Assembly: GCA_943788495.1 (NCBI GenBank)
Contig: CALSQO010000001.1
Span: 682,001-746,000 of the forward strand
Direction: 5' to 3'
DNA: 64,000 bases
Source of the DNA: UA16 sp905478895
GTDB taxonomy: Bacteria > Bacteroidota > Bacteroidia > Flavobacteriales_D > Sanyastnellaceae
Part shown: positions 17,333 through 26,193 of the stretch, in pieces
Numbering within the stretch: position 1 is the stretch's first letter
How the letters are laid out: every line of letters starts with the position of its first letter
Program-made: the position numbers and the translations under genes
The notes under the pieces: model-generated
Told to the model about the DNA's origin: nothing
The model's input: only the letters and a program-made list of their open reading frames with translations
The model's database searches: none

Positions 17333-18202
17333 ATGATGCAATCCAGCAAGTTGTTTTTTGGCTTTGTGATTTCGTTGATTGTCCTTTTCAGTGCGGCTTT
17401 CCCGGCAAATGCAGAAGCGCAAAAGGACTTGGAGACGAGCGTATGCACATTTAACATTCGGTACGACAATCCCAATGATACCTTGAAATGGTTCGAGCGC
17501 CGGGATGAAATTGCCAACGCTGTGCGGTATTTTGATGTGGTGACTTTGCAAGAAGTTCTTCCCAACCAGATGGTTGATTTGACCGAACGACTGAATCAGC
17601 ATGATTCTTTTGGCCGGGGGCGAAATGCGGATGGAAGCGGGGAGGCAGCTCCAATTTTTTGGAATCGAAATCGGTTTGATTTTTTACGTGGAGAGGTCAA
17701 GTGGTTATCCACTGACCCGCAGCAGGAGGGGTCTTTAGGTTGGGATGCTGACTTGCCTCGTGTGGTGACGATTGTAGTCTTGTTTGACCGCGAGAATCAA
17801 AAGACGGTGCGCGTTCTCAATGGCCATTGGTCGCATGTTGGGGAGTGGTCGAGGAAAGGGGCTGCGGCCTTGACTGCCGGCTGGTCGGGTCTGGCTTCGG
17901 ATGACTTGACCCTTGTTTGCGGCGACTTCAATGCTGAGCCGGATGCTCCGGAGATTTTGGATTTGATGGCCATGGGCAATTTATCGGATACCTATGCGAG
18001 TGCGCGGTATCGGTGCCGCAAAGAGTTTGGCACTTATTCGACCTTTTTCACGGAGGCTATAGCCGGGGCAAAGCGCATTGACTACATATTCTACCGGGGG
18101 GATGTTGAGGTGGATTGGGCCTGTGCAGACGAGCACATCAAATTTGGCCTTTACATATCAGATCACTTGCCGTATCAAGCGGTATTTAAACCGACAAAAT
18201 GA
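17333..18202 (+). CDS. Secreted endonuclease/exonuclease/phosphatase (EEP) family hydrolase
   Basis: A 289-residue protein starting MMQSSKLFFGFVISLIVLFS, a signal peptide with likely cleavage after PANAEA. The mature part is an EEP/DNase I-like fold: CTFNIRYDNPND, the metal-binding Glu in VTLQEVLPNQ, VLNGHWSHVG, the active-site motif CGDFNAEPD and the terminal YISDHLPYQAVF with the catalytic His. Substrates in this family range from nucleic acids to sphingomyelin, phosphoinositides and phosphodiesters. The ATGA overlap with an anion symporter gene suggests that a released product is imported. Confidence 0.88.
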   Translation: MMQSSKLFFGFVISLIVLFSAAFPANAEAQKDLETSVCTFNIRYDNPNDTLKWFERRDEIANAVRYFDVVTLQEVLPNQMVDLTERLNQHDSFGRGRNADGSGEAAPIFWNRNRFDFLRGEVKWLSTDPQQEGSLGWDADLPRVVTIVVLFDRENQKTVRVLNGHWSHVGEWSRKGAAALTAGWSGLASDDLTLVCGDFNAEPDAPEILDLMAMGNLSDTYASARYRCRKEFGTYSTFFTEAIAGAKRIDYIFYRGDVEVDWACADEHIKFGLYISDHLPYQAVFKPTK

Positions 18203-19623
18203 ATTGGAGTCAATTGATTCGTTTGTTGTTGGGACCGGCTCTGGCCATGACGGTATGGCTCGTTGCTTCCGGTGCCGGGCTGTCTGACGCGGCTGTCCCC
18301 GTCCTGAGTGCGGGTGCTTGGATGCTGGCGTGGTGGATTTCCGAAGCGGTTCCGCTCGGTGTTACTTCCGTTTTGCCAATGGTGTTATTTCCGGTTTTTG
18401 GCATTTCGAGCATTGCTGAAACCACGGCACCGTATGGCTCCCACTATGTGTTTTTATTCATGGGGGGCTTTTTGATTGCGATTGCGTTGGAGCAATGGAA
18501 TTTACACCGTCGCTTTGCGCTAAATATTTTGGTGCTAGCCGGCGGAAAGCCACGGCGGTTAATCGGCGGTTTCATGCTCGCAACAGCGGCCTTGAGTATG
18601 TGGATTTCCAACACCGCCACCACCCTCATGATGCTTCCCATAGCCCTCTCGGTCGCGAATAAGATCGATGAAAAGGAACACCCTCGTTTCGCAATGGTGC
18701 TTCTCCTTGGCACGGCGTATGCAGCGAATATTGGTGGTATAGCTACGTTGGTTGGCACACCTCCCAATGTTGCGATGGCGGGAATCATGGAAGAACAATT
18801 TGCTTTCAGTATGCCATTCTTGGAGTGGATGATGTTGGCTTTCCCATTTTCTGCGCTGATGCTGGTATTGGTTTATTGGCTGCTAACGCGTGTACTTTGC
18901 CGCGTGTCTACTGTGGAGATTTCGGGTGGAGTCGATGGCATACGTGAGGAACTTTTGGCCCTTGGGAATTGGACTTCGGCCGAGCGTCGCGTTGCAGCAG
19001 TTTTCGCATTCACTGGCGTATTTTGGGTTGGCCGTAGGTGGTTGGTCGATGCCTTTGGATGGGGATTGAATGATACGACCATTGCGATGCTGGCAGGCAC
19101 TGCGCTCTTTATCATTCCTTCCGGATCTGCCAAAGAGCGGTCACTTCTCACTTGGGAAGACACCAAACGGCTTCCTTGGGACATATTGCTGCTGTTTGGA
19201 GGAGGTCTGACGTTGGCAAAGGCGCTGAATGAGGCGCAGGTGCTTCCCATGGTGGCGGAAAGCATCGCCGGAAACGAAGCACTTTCATTGCCTGTGTTAA
19301 TCGCAATCTTTACCTTCTCAGCACTGATGCTCACGGAGGTCATGAGCAACCTTGCCTTGACTGTTGTCATGGTACCAGTAGTAGGACAAGTCGCCTTGAA
19401 TCTGGGGATAGATCCATTGATTCTAGTGGTCCCAGTAACCATGGCCAGCAGTTGTGCGTTTATGCTTCCAATGGCAACTCCGCCGAATGCGATCATCTTT
19501 GGGAGCAATCGAATTTCTATGTCGAGCATGGCAAGCATTGGATTTGTACTGAATTGTGTTGCCGCCGCAGTGGCATGGCTTTGGGCCATTTTTGTTCTTC
19601 CTAGCTGGCTTGAGATGCTTTAA
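18199..19623 (+). CDS. SLC13/DASS-family sodium-anion symporter
   Basis: A 474-residue membrane protein with about eleven hydrophobic segments and two diagnostic DASS repeats: WISNTATTLMMLPIA followed by LVGTPPNVAMAG, and TEVMSNLALTVVMVPV followed by MATPPNAIIFGS; the SNT and SN(L/A) motifs form the sodium and anion site. Known substrates are C4-dicarboxylates, citrate, sulfate or phosphate; substrate is unknown here. Its ATG overlaps the stop of the EEP hydrolase, and its TAA stop is part of the next gene's promoter element. Confidence 0.92.
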   Translation: MNWSQLIRLLLGPALAMTVWLVASGAGLSDAAVPVLSAGAWMLAWWISEAVPLGVTSVLPMVLFPVFGISSIAETTAPYGSHYVFLFMGGFLIAIALEQWNLHRRFALNILVLAGGKPRRLIGGFMLATAALSMWISNTATTLMMLPIALSVANKIDEKEHPRFAMVLLLGTAYAANIGGIATLVGTPPNVAMAGIMEEQFAFSMPFLEWMMLAFPFSALMLVLVYWLLTRVLCRVSTVEISGGVDGIREELLALGNWTSAERRVAAVFAFTGVFWVGRRWLVDAFGWGLNDTTIAMLAGTALFIIPSGSAKERSLLTWEDTKRLPWDILLLFGGGLTLAKALNEAQVLPMVAESIAGNEALSLPVLIAIFTFSALMLTEVMSNLALTVVMVPVVGQVALNLGIDPLILVVPVTMASSCAFMLPMATPPNAIIFGSNRISMSSMASIGFVLNCVAAAVAWLWAIFVLPSWLEML

Positions 19624-19628
19624 TTTTG
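19621..19628 (+). promoter_or_regulatory. -7 promoter element TAATTTTG, 4 nt before GTG start
   Basis: A perfect TAnnTTTG match that also contains the TAA stop of the SLC13 gene. It precedes the GTG of aroQ by CAGC, predicting a leaderless aroQ mRNA and supporting the GTG start. Confidence 0.5.
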
Positions 19629-19632
19629 CAGC

Positions 19633-20064
19633 GTGAAGAAAGTTCTCATCCTCCATGGTCCTAACTTGAATCTTCTTGGTACACGAGAACCGGATGTGTA
19701 TGGTTCTTTGTCATTGAAGGATTTGAACACGCAACTTTCTGCTTTTGGCAAGGAGCAAGGCTTTGAAATTTATTGCGTTCAGAGCAATGTAGAAGGCGAA
19801 CTGGTGAATCTGTTGCATGAGCATGGTTTCGATAGCAAAGGGATTGTATTCAATCCGGGGGGATACACCCACACCAGTGTGGCGTTGCGGGATGCGGTAG
19901 CCTCCATTGAGTCTCCGGTGATGGAAGTACACATTTCACATCCCGAAGCCCGTGAGGACTTTCGTCATCAATCCTTGGTGCGGCCGGTCTGTTGCGGATC
20001 CATCAGTGGGATGGGGGTGGAAGGATACTTTGCCGCTTTGCGCTTTTTCATGGGTGCTGAATGA
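19633..20064 (+). CDS. aroQ: 3-dehydroquinate dehydratase, type II
   Basis: A 143-residue type II dehydroquinase starting at GTG: LHGPNLNLLGTREPDVYG (with the catalytic Tyr), VQSNVEGELVNLLHEH, NPGGYTHTSVALRDA, VMEVHISHPEAREDFRHQS and GSISGMGVEGY. It performs the third step of the shikimate pathway as a cytoplasmic dodecamer. The name follows the type II dehydroquinase usage, not the chorismate mutase one. The 3' end overlaps the convergent secreted hydrolase gene by 17 bp. Confidence 0.95.
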   Translation: MKKVLILHGPNLNLLGTREPDVYGSLSLKDLNTQLSAFGKEQGFEIYCVQSNVEGELVNLLHEHGFDSKGIVFNPGGYTHTSVALRDAVASIESPVMEVHISHPEAREDFRHQSLVRPVCCGSISGMGVEGYFAALRFFMGAE

Positions 20065-23000
20065 GCACCTTGAATAATGTCTTGATCTGGTTTTTAGTGC
20101 CAATCTCAAGGGTGTACCAGCCATTTGCTAAAGACTCAACCTCAAGGGTTTTGGTTTCGCCTTCGTTCAAAGTCGCTTCTAGAATGATCTGTCCCAATGG
20201 GTCTATGATTCGGGAGGAGTAGGATTGGTTAAGGTCATTTTCGTTTGCGGGACATTCGATGGTCAGCCATTCGTTCGCTGGATTCGGAAAGACGCGCCAG
20301 CGACTCTCCGCTGCATTCGGGATTGACTCGGTGCCATATTTGACGCTAGCATTTTCTTCGGTTTCTTGCGCATGACATTCAGAGGTTATTGGCGACATGT
20401 CCTTGAATGATATGGTGCCGCCATCCAAAGTTGAAATTAACTCCGTAAAAGGGACAGCCATGGGGACACTTGACGTTGCGCCCGGCCAGAAGTTACCATT
20501 AACCGCCAACAAGAGTGCACCGCCGGAAGCGCTTGTTGGTGCATTGGCATCACCGAGTATGACGAATTCGGTGCAATTTCCAATCGCATTGTGGCCGCCT
20601 GTAAAGTTTGGGATGGGGGCTGCTTGAAGTTTGAAGTGAACAGTGTTTTCATGGAATTGATTCTTGCCGTAAGGTTCGCCAAGATTCAAAACGCCAGTCG
20701 TTTTTAGTTTCACAGCTTCCACTAGGTTTTCAAATTCAGAGCAACTCAATAATACCGACGAGGAGGAGAGCTCCATCCCGCAAAAGGCATCGGAAAACCG
20801 ACTGGATTCTACTCGAAAATCAGTGTTAGTTGATTCGATTGATAGCTGCGCAGCATGGGTGAACAGGTTGCCTTCGAATCCGCAATTCTGGATCCAAGAA
20901 TGAGAGGCACCTTCGGTTAAACTGAAGTGAGAATCATAGAAGTTGCTGCTATGAATGTGAACCCCACTCCCAAGCACTTCCATCCAAATGTTATTTGCGT
21001 TAAAGGCATGTCCTTTGAAACTTGCCTCACCAGGACATGATAGCCCCAGATGAATGTTTTCCATGCTGCCTCCTTCCCAGAGTGTTCGTCCTTTAAATTC
21101 AATCAAAGAGGAGAGGTCAACGCCGCTTAATGTGCAATCTTGAAATTGGGATTTCGTTTCGATTCGCACATGGGAGTCTTCCGCCGAATTGAAATTTGTC
21201 TTGTGAAATTTCATTTTCCCCGTTCCCTGAAAAAGATGCCCGGAATTGTCGTGAATGATGATGTCGAAAGCCTCCTCGCCCTCTGGATTAACCAATAGTT
21301 CGGCGGATGCTGAGAGGTAGGTGTAGACTTGATTGCCCAACCAGTTCCAAGTGCCCGTGCCGAGATCAATGTTGCCAGTGATGCGCAAAGTGTCTGCTGC
21401 GGGTAAAAGGAGATCTCCACTTGAGTTCCACGTTGACTGGACGCCATGCAGTTTAATTTCACCGTTTCCATGAATCTTTAATTCACTGTTGACCGCTTGT
21501 TCCAAGGTTCCTTCGGGATGAATGACGATCTTTCCTCCATTCAGTTCAATCACAGCGTTCTCTTGCAAGATCACTTTGCTATTGCGCCCGATGTGGAGGG
21601 AGCTTCCTTCATTGAGGATGAGTCGACTTCCTTTGATCAAAGTGAATGAAGCTTCGCCTCCGCTCAAGCTATCTCCAATGAGCATCTTCCCGCCTTGCGC
21701 AATGGTGATGACTCCGTTGCAGGTGCTGCTAGATGCTTCAAAAATGGGCCATGAACCGATTCCGTTTGCTTCGCTAGTCCCTACTTCCAAAGTTCCCATA
21801 GCGGCCAGATTGTAATTTCCGATGATTCGCTGTTCCGCGGAAGCCCACCCTAGCTGTTCAAGTTGAAATGAGTTCGCATTTGCATTGGTAAGGGGTTGTC
21901 CATGAATGATCCAATCCGATAGGAAATCCAGATGGGATGTGAGCGCACAATGAAATGCGGAACTCGCAGAATAAGGTTCAAACGATAGGGCATCAAAAGG
22001 ACTTTCAAAGTTCGAGAACCCTGAATCAAGTGGACGGTCAATCGCCGATAATGTCGGGACGAAAAGACTCTGATTGGCGCAATAATCGGACTCAATTCCG
22101 CCGAGTTCAAGTGCGGACTTAAACAGGAGCAGATGATTGGAGTAACTGCCTGAAAGTTCATTCCAAGCTGGCAAATTGGCATCGCACCATGTCATTTCGT
22201 CAAAATTCAGCGGCTCACCCCATTCCCAGTCAGAATTGAAGATCTCAGCCTCGAAAATGACCAATTCTTCTGGGGTCGAATTTTCATGCGATGAATTGCC
22301 GGGATGGGTATAAAGAGAGATATCCAAAAAATCCCAGCCTAAAAGTGATTCTGAAGCGTGATATATGGTGCCATTTGGACTGGAAGTCGGTTCGTAGGGA
22401 TTGCCGTTGGATGTGGCAATGCAGATAGGGGTGACGGGCAATCCCCAGTCGTTTTGCAGATCTTCAAGGGCTTCTCTCGATGATCCGGAATGAAAGGGAG
22501 AGTGAATCAGCATTTCACCAGCAGCGGCAGATTGCAACGCAGTCATCATGGCATTTGCCTCAACCGACATCCCTGCAAAAAAATTAATGGCTTCTTGCAA
22601 TGCGGTTGGGAGCCAGGCACCTCGGTAGGGGGTGTCCAATGAAACAAACAAACGGGTGCAATGCGATTCATCAGTGACTTCCATGGATCGCAGTGCGTGC
22701 CTGCCTACGACACCACCTAGGCTGGCCCCCACAATGACGATGGGGTCATCTCCCGATTTGTAATCCCTGCACAAGCGAATGACCTCTTGCGTGAGAGCGG
22801 ACTGATTTTCGATTGATTGTGTTCCATCAACGTGGTCGACGAACACCAAATCAAATCCTTCTTGTAAAAGCACTTCAATGAACCCTGTCAAATCGGGGAT
22901 TCCACTGGCTTCGTAGGGGCCACATTCCCAGATTATATCCCAATTGAAATCGCCAAAACCATGGGTCGGAATATGATTCCCAATAGAGGGGTCGAACCCT

Positions 23001-23692
23001 TGCAAGAATAAGAGAGGTCGATCAAATTCATTGTCGCTCCCAAGCTTCACGAGCGCTTGGCCGGTAACCGGTTGGCCATTTTGAAAGCAGCCCACCCACC
23101 ATGGGTCTGAATCGTTACTGCTTTCCCAAGGTGGAAGATCAGGTTCTACACATGACTCTGACGAGAAGACGGGGAAAATAATGCTGCATTCCATCGAGAG
23201 CTCAGGGTTTGAGGACCTCAGACCGACCATGGCGGCTTCCGATTGAGAAGCAATAAATCGAGTGACTGGTGAGTCAAGTGTTAATTCAATTTCTTCGCCG
23301 TCGTGGAGCAACCACCAGTTGTTATTGATCCATTCATCGGGCACCAATTCGCTCGAAACCACAAAAGAATTGTATCCTTCCTTTATGAAACTGTGCGAAC
23401 TTAGAAGATTCGAAGCAGTTTCGTGGGAGTCGAGTCCAAGTTTTGGGACCATACGCACCAGCGGTTTCGAGCGGAATGACAAGGCTAATCCGATGTGTTT
23501 TTTCTTCCGGGCCACCTCTCTGAAAACAGAATCACAGGTTGAAACGCTTGGCCCCTTCATCCCACAGTTTTCTTTCGACCATAGAAACTGGGATTGTCTG
23601 CTCGACCTTGGAGAGATGGTTTGACTCGCACCAAGGTTCGAAAATAGAAGCAGCAGGAATGTGCCCACGATTGCAGGAGAATATAATTTCAT
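20048..23692 (-). CDS. Large secreted alpha/beta hydrolase with beta-helix and type A T9SS tail
   Basis: A 1214-residue exported protein. A signal peptide (1-23, ending LGASQ) precedes about 200 unassigned residues. Residues ~225-560 resemble an alpha/beta hydrolase of the PGAP1/lipase type: RPLLFLQGFDPS, VFVDHVDGTQSIENQ, and the nucleophile elbow VGASLGGVVG with Ser324. Residues ~660-1110 contain short hydrophobic repeats typical of a right-handed beta-helix (for example GGKIVIHPEGTLEQ). The last ~75 residues (RVFPNPANEWLTIECP ... LANGWYTLEIGT) form a type A sorting tail. It is probably a cell-surface esterase; the substrate is unknown. Confidence 0.85.
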   Translation of the reverse strand: MKLYSPAIVGTFLLLLFSNLGASQTISPRSSRQSQFLWSKENCGMKGPSVSTCDSVFREVARKKKHIGLALSFRSKPLVRMVPKLGLDSHETASNLLSSHSFIKEGYNSFVVSSELVPDEWINNNWWLLHDGEEIELTLDSPVTRFIASQSEAAMVGLRSSNPELSMECSIIFPVFSSESCVEPDLPPWESSNDSDPWWVGCFQNGQPVTGQALVKLGSDNEFDRPLLFLQGFDPSIGNHIPTHGFGDFNWDIIWECGPYEASGIPDLTGFIEVLLQEGFDLVFVDHVDGTQSIENQSALTQEVIRLCRDYKSGDDPIVIVGASLGGVVGRHALRSMEVTDESHCTRLFVSLDTPYRGAWLPTALQEAINFFAGMSVEANAMMTALQSAAAGEMLIHSPFHSGSSREALEDLQNDWGLPVTPICIATSNGNPYEPTSSPNGTIYHASESLLGWDFLDISLYTHPGNSSHENSTPEELVIFEAEIFNSDWEWGEPLNFDEMTWCDANLPAWNELSGSYSNHLLLFKSALELGGIESDYCANQSLFVPTLSAIDRPLDSGFSNFESPFDALSFEPYSASSAFHCALTSHLDFLSDWIIHGQPLTNANANSFQLEQLGWASAEQRIIGNYNLAAMGTLEVGTSEANGIGSWPIFEASSSTCNGVITIAQGGKMLIGDSLSGGEASFTLIKGSRLILNEGSSLHIGRNSKVILQENAVIELNGGKIVIHPEGTLEQAVNSELKIHGNGEIKLHGVQSTWNSSGDLLLPAADTLRITGNIDLGTGTWNWLGNQVYTYLSASAELLVNPEGEEAFDIIIHDNSGHLFQGTGKMKFHKTNFNSAEDSHVRIETKSQFQDCTLSGVDLSSLIEFKGRTLWEGGSMENIHLGLSCPGEASFKGHAFNANNIWMEVLGSGVHIHSSNFYDSHFSLTEGASHSWIQNCGFEGNLFTHAAQLSIESTNTDFRVESSRFSDAFCGMELSSSSVLLSCSEFENLVEAVKLKTTGVLNLGEPYGKNQFHENTVHFKLQAAPIPNFTGGHNAIGNCTEFVILGDANAPTSASGGALLLAVNGNFWPGATSSVPMAVPFTELISTLDGGTISFKDMSPITSECHAQETEENASVKYGTESIPNAAESRWRVFPNPANEWLTIECPANENDLNQSYSSRIIDPLGQIILEATLNEGETKTLEVESLANGWYTLEIGTKNQIKTLFKVLIQHP

Positions 23693-23703
23693 TAAAAATT
23701 GGA

Positions 23704-24393
23704 TTAGAAGGAGCAGGCGATTGAAGCCGTATCTCCTATGTGGTCGATACCGATCTGTATAGTGCGCTCGATGCCCATACCAGGAATAGCTAAATCAAAG
23801 GAGCGGATCAGCGGCACTGTTTGACTGGGATAAACATATCCCTTAAGTATTAGCGATGGTTTTGGTTGCCGACCGGGTGTAAACCAAATGGGTTTGTCAG
23901 ATGTTTCCTCACACCAATCACATCGCACCAAGGATATTTCATCTTGAGGAAAGCTATTCGCGTTTCTCCCACCAATGAGCTTGATCCAGAATGGGGAGTT
24001 CAAAACCAATTGAATTGAATTGTCAGATGTCTGGAAATGTTGATTGATTTGGAAGGCATAGGAGCTTCCAGCAGAGTTGGCCCACTCGCCTAAAAATTCG
24101 GTTTGAGATAGGTCTACAGGACCATAAAATGAACAGGGTTGACCGTTGGGCGACCACAACGTATCCGAAAGAGAATGATGGGAAGGCGATTGCCACCACG
24201 AATGGGAGGCTAGATCAATCTCGCGGGTTTGCATCCAAAATGAATGAGGGTGCGTTCCGTCGATGAAGGAGGCTTCAACGGTCCACCACTGATGACTGTG
24301 TGATTCTTTTTTGCATCCATTCATCGTCACGAGGACCAATAAAACACCGATGCCGTTCGCAACTTTCAAACGCCCCCTCATGCCTCTTCTCAT
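23704..24393 (-). CDS. Putative lipoprotein of unknown function
   Basis: A 229-residue protein with a basic N-terminus, a hydrophobic run VANGIGVLLVLVTMNGC and Cys as candidate lipidation site. An in-frame ATG at 24381 preceded by a purine-rich AGAAGAGG is an equally good start. The mature protein is rich in Trp, Ser and His, with a CDWC pair, and matches no family I know. It ends 11 nt before the large secreted hydrolase in the same orientation, so it may be its partner or chaperone (inference only). Confidence 0.65.
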   Translation of the reverse strand: MRRGMRGRLKVANGIGVLLVLVTMNGCKKESHSHQWWTVEASFIDGTHPHSFWMQTREIDLASHSWWQSPSHHSLSDTLWSPNGQPCSFYGPVDLSQTEFLGEWANSAGSSYAFQINQHFQTSDNSIQLVLNSPFWIKLIGGRNANSFPQDEISLVRCDWCEETSDKPIWFTPGRQPKPSLILKGYVYPSQTVPLIRSFDLAIPGMGIERTIQIGIDHIGDTASIACSF

Positions 24394-24476
24394 GCTCCAA
24401 ATTTGAAGCTTTTGTTGAGTGACGATACAGAAATTAAGCCATTGACGGTGTGCACTTCACCGCCGTTATAAAATGA

Positions 24477-25037
24477 CTATTTGAACTTTCTCAACGCCTT
24501 GTCAAATAATTGAGCAAGTGCTTTGGCGTCTCGCTCATTGAGCTGTTTGCCCAATACGAAACGGGAGCGCAGGTAGTTGAATTGAAGGGAGTCACCGCCC
24601 ATGATCCAAAAACTTTGGTCCAAATTGTGCATGAATTTGGAGGGGTCTCGGCGCAGAACCTCCATGCGTTTGATATTGGACTTGATGAAAAACTTGGCTT
24701 TGCCGTAATTTCCGAATGCATTTTTGATGCTCATTCCTTCGGCGTTCACCCGGATCATTTCCTTTCCAACCCTTCGCCAAGCCAAGACTTTGAGCACGCG
24801 AATCGCAAAGAAGGTCCAGAAGGCAAGACAGATCAAAAGGAAATTTTGCTCTTCCCCTTGGCTTTGGGTGTATGCATAACCCAAAGCCCCTCCTACCAAA
24901 AGCCAAGCTGTGAACCAAGCATCGAGCATCATCTGCTGGGATGACGTGATTCGTTGATTGATGATGACCGTTAGCGCATCTTCATGCCAGGCGTAGGTAA
25001 TGCGATGGCCAATTTTAAGCTCGCTTCCGTTTTTCAT
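24477..25037 (-). CDS. Membrane protein of unknown function with PH-like region
   Basis: A 186-residue protein with two hydrophobic helices (about residues 40-55 and 66-85) followed by a basic soluble part. The layout (short beta-rich N-terminus, hairpin of two helices, then a region with IRVNAEGMSIKN) resembles bacterial PH-domain membrane proteins, but this is a weak resemblance. Its ATG overlaps the... upstream bshA stop codon as ATGA, so it is probably co-translated with BshA. The 83-nt gap to the next minus gene holds nothing recognisable. Confidence 0.65.
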   Translation of the reverse strand: MKNGSELKIGHRITYAWHEDALTVIINQRITSSQQMMLDAWFTAWLLVGGALGYAYTQSQGEEQNFLLICLAFWTFFAIRVLKVLAWRRVGKEMIRVNAEGMSIKNAFGNYGKAKFFIKSNIKRMEVLRRDPSKFMHNLDQSFWIMGGDSLQFNYLRSRFVLGKQLNERDAKALAQLFDKALRKFK

Positions 25038-26179
25038 GGTTCGGTTTCGTTGTGCAGTGCAAACATCAATCGCTGATAGATTCCCTCATACACGGGCAGT
25101 ATTTTTTGGATTTGAAATTCGGAAGCACGTGCCTTCGCCATTTTCCTGGCCGTCGCCATTTGTTCCGGATTTTGCAGCAATTGAAGTGCATATTTCGCCA
25201 TCTGCGGCACATCACCAACAGGGGCTAAGAAACCGGAATTCCCATGGTCAACGACTTCAGGGATTCCACCAGAATCACTTGCTACCACGGGCACGCCAGC
25301 TGCCAGTGCTTCCAAGGCGGCCAACCCAAAGCTTTCCGTTTCGGAGGGTAAAAGGAAAAGGTCACTGATGAGCAGGGGTTCAACAGGGTTTTTGATTTTT
25401 CCGATGCAGATGACGTCATCTCCTACGCCCTGATCCATTGCCATTTTCTCAATGCGCGAACGTTCTGGGCCATCGCCAACCAATAGCAACTTCGCTGGAA
25501 TAACCTTGCGAATTCGAATGAAAATCTCGAGCACATCCTGGACACGTTTGACGGGCCTGAAATTTGAAATGTGCGAAATTATTGGCTCTCTTTTGGGCGC
25601 GATGCTTTTTCGGAAGACCTCGTCCGCGGCCCTTTCGAAATGCTTCGTGCAAATGAAATTGTGTACGACTTGAATCGCACGTTCAATCCCAAACAATTCG
25701 AGGGTGTCTCTGCGGAGGCTTTCGGACACTGCCGTGACGGCATCCGAACGGTTGATCGCGTGCGAAATCACGGGTTCAAATGCGGGTTCACGGCCCAAAA
25801 GCGTGATGTCCGTGCCGTGAAGCGTGGTCACAACGGGGATTTGGATTCCTTGTGCTTGCAAGATGTCGCGCGCCAGGACCGCGGCACTCGCATGTGGAAT
25901 GGCATAGTGCACGTGGAGCAAATCGAGCTCATGCGCGAGGGTGACCTCAACCATCTTGCTGGCCAGTACCAGCTCGTATGGCTGGTAATCAAACAGCGGA
26001 TAATCGGATACCCTCACCTCATGATAAAACAAGTTACTTTTTAGGCTGCCCATCCGAGCCGGAGTGCTGTAGGTGATGAAATGGAGTTCGTGTCCTTTTT
26101 CAGCAAGGGCTTTGCCTAGTTCTGTGGCGACAACGCCAGAACCACCGAAAGTTGGGTAGCATACGAATCCGATTTTCAT
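25034..26179 (-). CDS. bshA: N-acetyl-alpha-D-glucosaminyl L-malate synthase
   Basis: A 381-residue GT-B glycosyltransferase of family GT4 opening MKIGFVCYPTFGGSGVVATE, with TLHGTDITLLG, ISHISNFRPVKRV, LLLVGDGPER and the donor-binding LLPSETESFGLAALEAL. BshA joins UDP-GlcNAc to L-malate, the first step of bacillithiol synthesis. Bacillithiol is the main low-molecular-weight thiol in many Bacteroidota and Bacillota. BshB and BshC are not in the window. It is coupled to the downstream membrane-protein gene through an ATGA overlap. Confidence 0.95.
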   Translation of the reverse strand: MKIGFVCYPTFGGSGVVATELGKALAEKGHELHFITYSTPARMGSLKSNLFYHEVRVSDYPLFDYQPYELVLASKMVEVTLAHELDLLHVHYAIPHASAAVLARDILQAQGIQIPVVTTLHGTDITLLGREPAFEPVISHAINRSDAVTAVSESLRRDTLELFGIERAIQVVHNFICTKHFERAADEVFRKSIAPKREPIISHISNFRPVKRVQDVLEIFIRIRKVIPAKLLLVGDGPERSRIEKMAMDQGVGDDVICIGKIKNPVEPLLISDLFLLPSETESFGLAALEALAAGVPVVASDSGGIPEVVDHGNSGFLAPVGDVPQMAKYALQLLQNPEQMATARKMAKARASEFQIQKILPVYEGIYQRLMFALHNETEP

Positions 26180-26193
26180 GGGGAAGTGGGGTC

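Noticed and set aside
17294..17602. N-terminal extension of the RlmD-like protein (about 103 residues)
   Set aside because: The extra sequence has no resemblance to the family, would overlap the divergent EEP gene and lies upstream of a perfect promoter element and GTG start.
18873..19589. A 238-codon open frame on the minus strand
   Set aside because: It is antisense to the SLC13 transporter, whose motifs are complete; the translated sequence is low-complexity Ser/Thr/Pro-rich, as expected from a reversed membrane protein gene.
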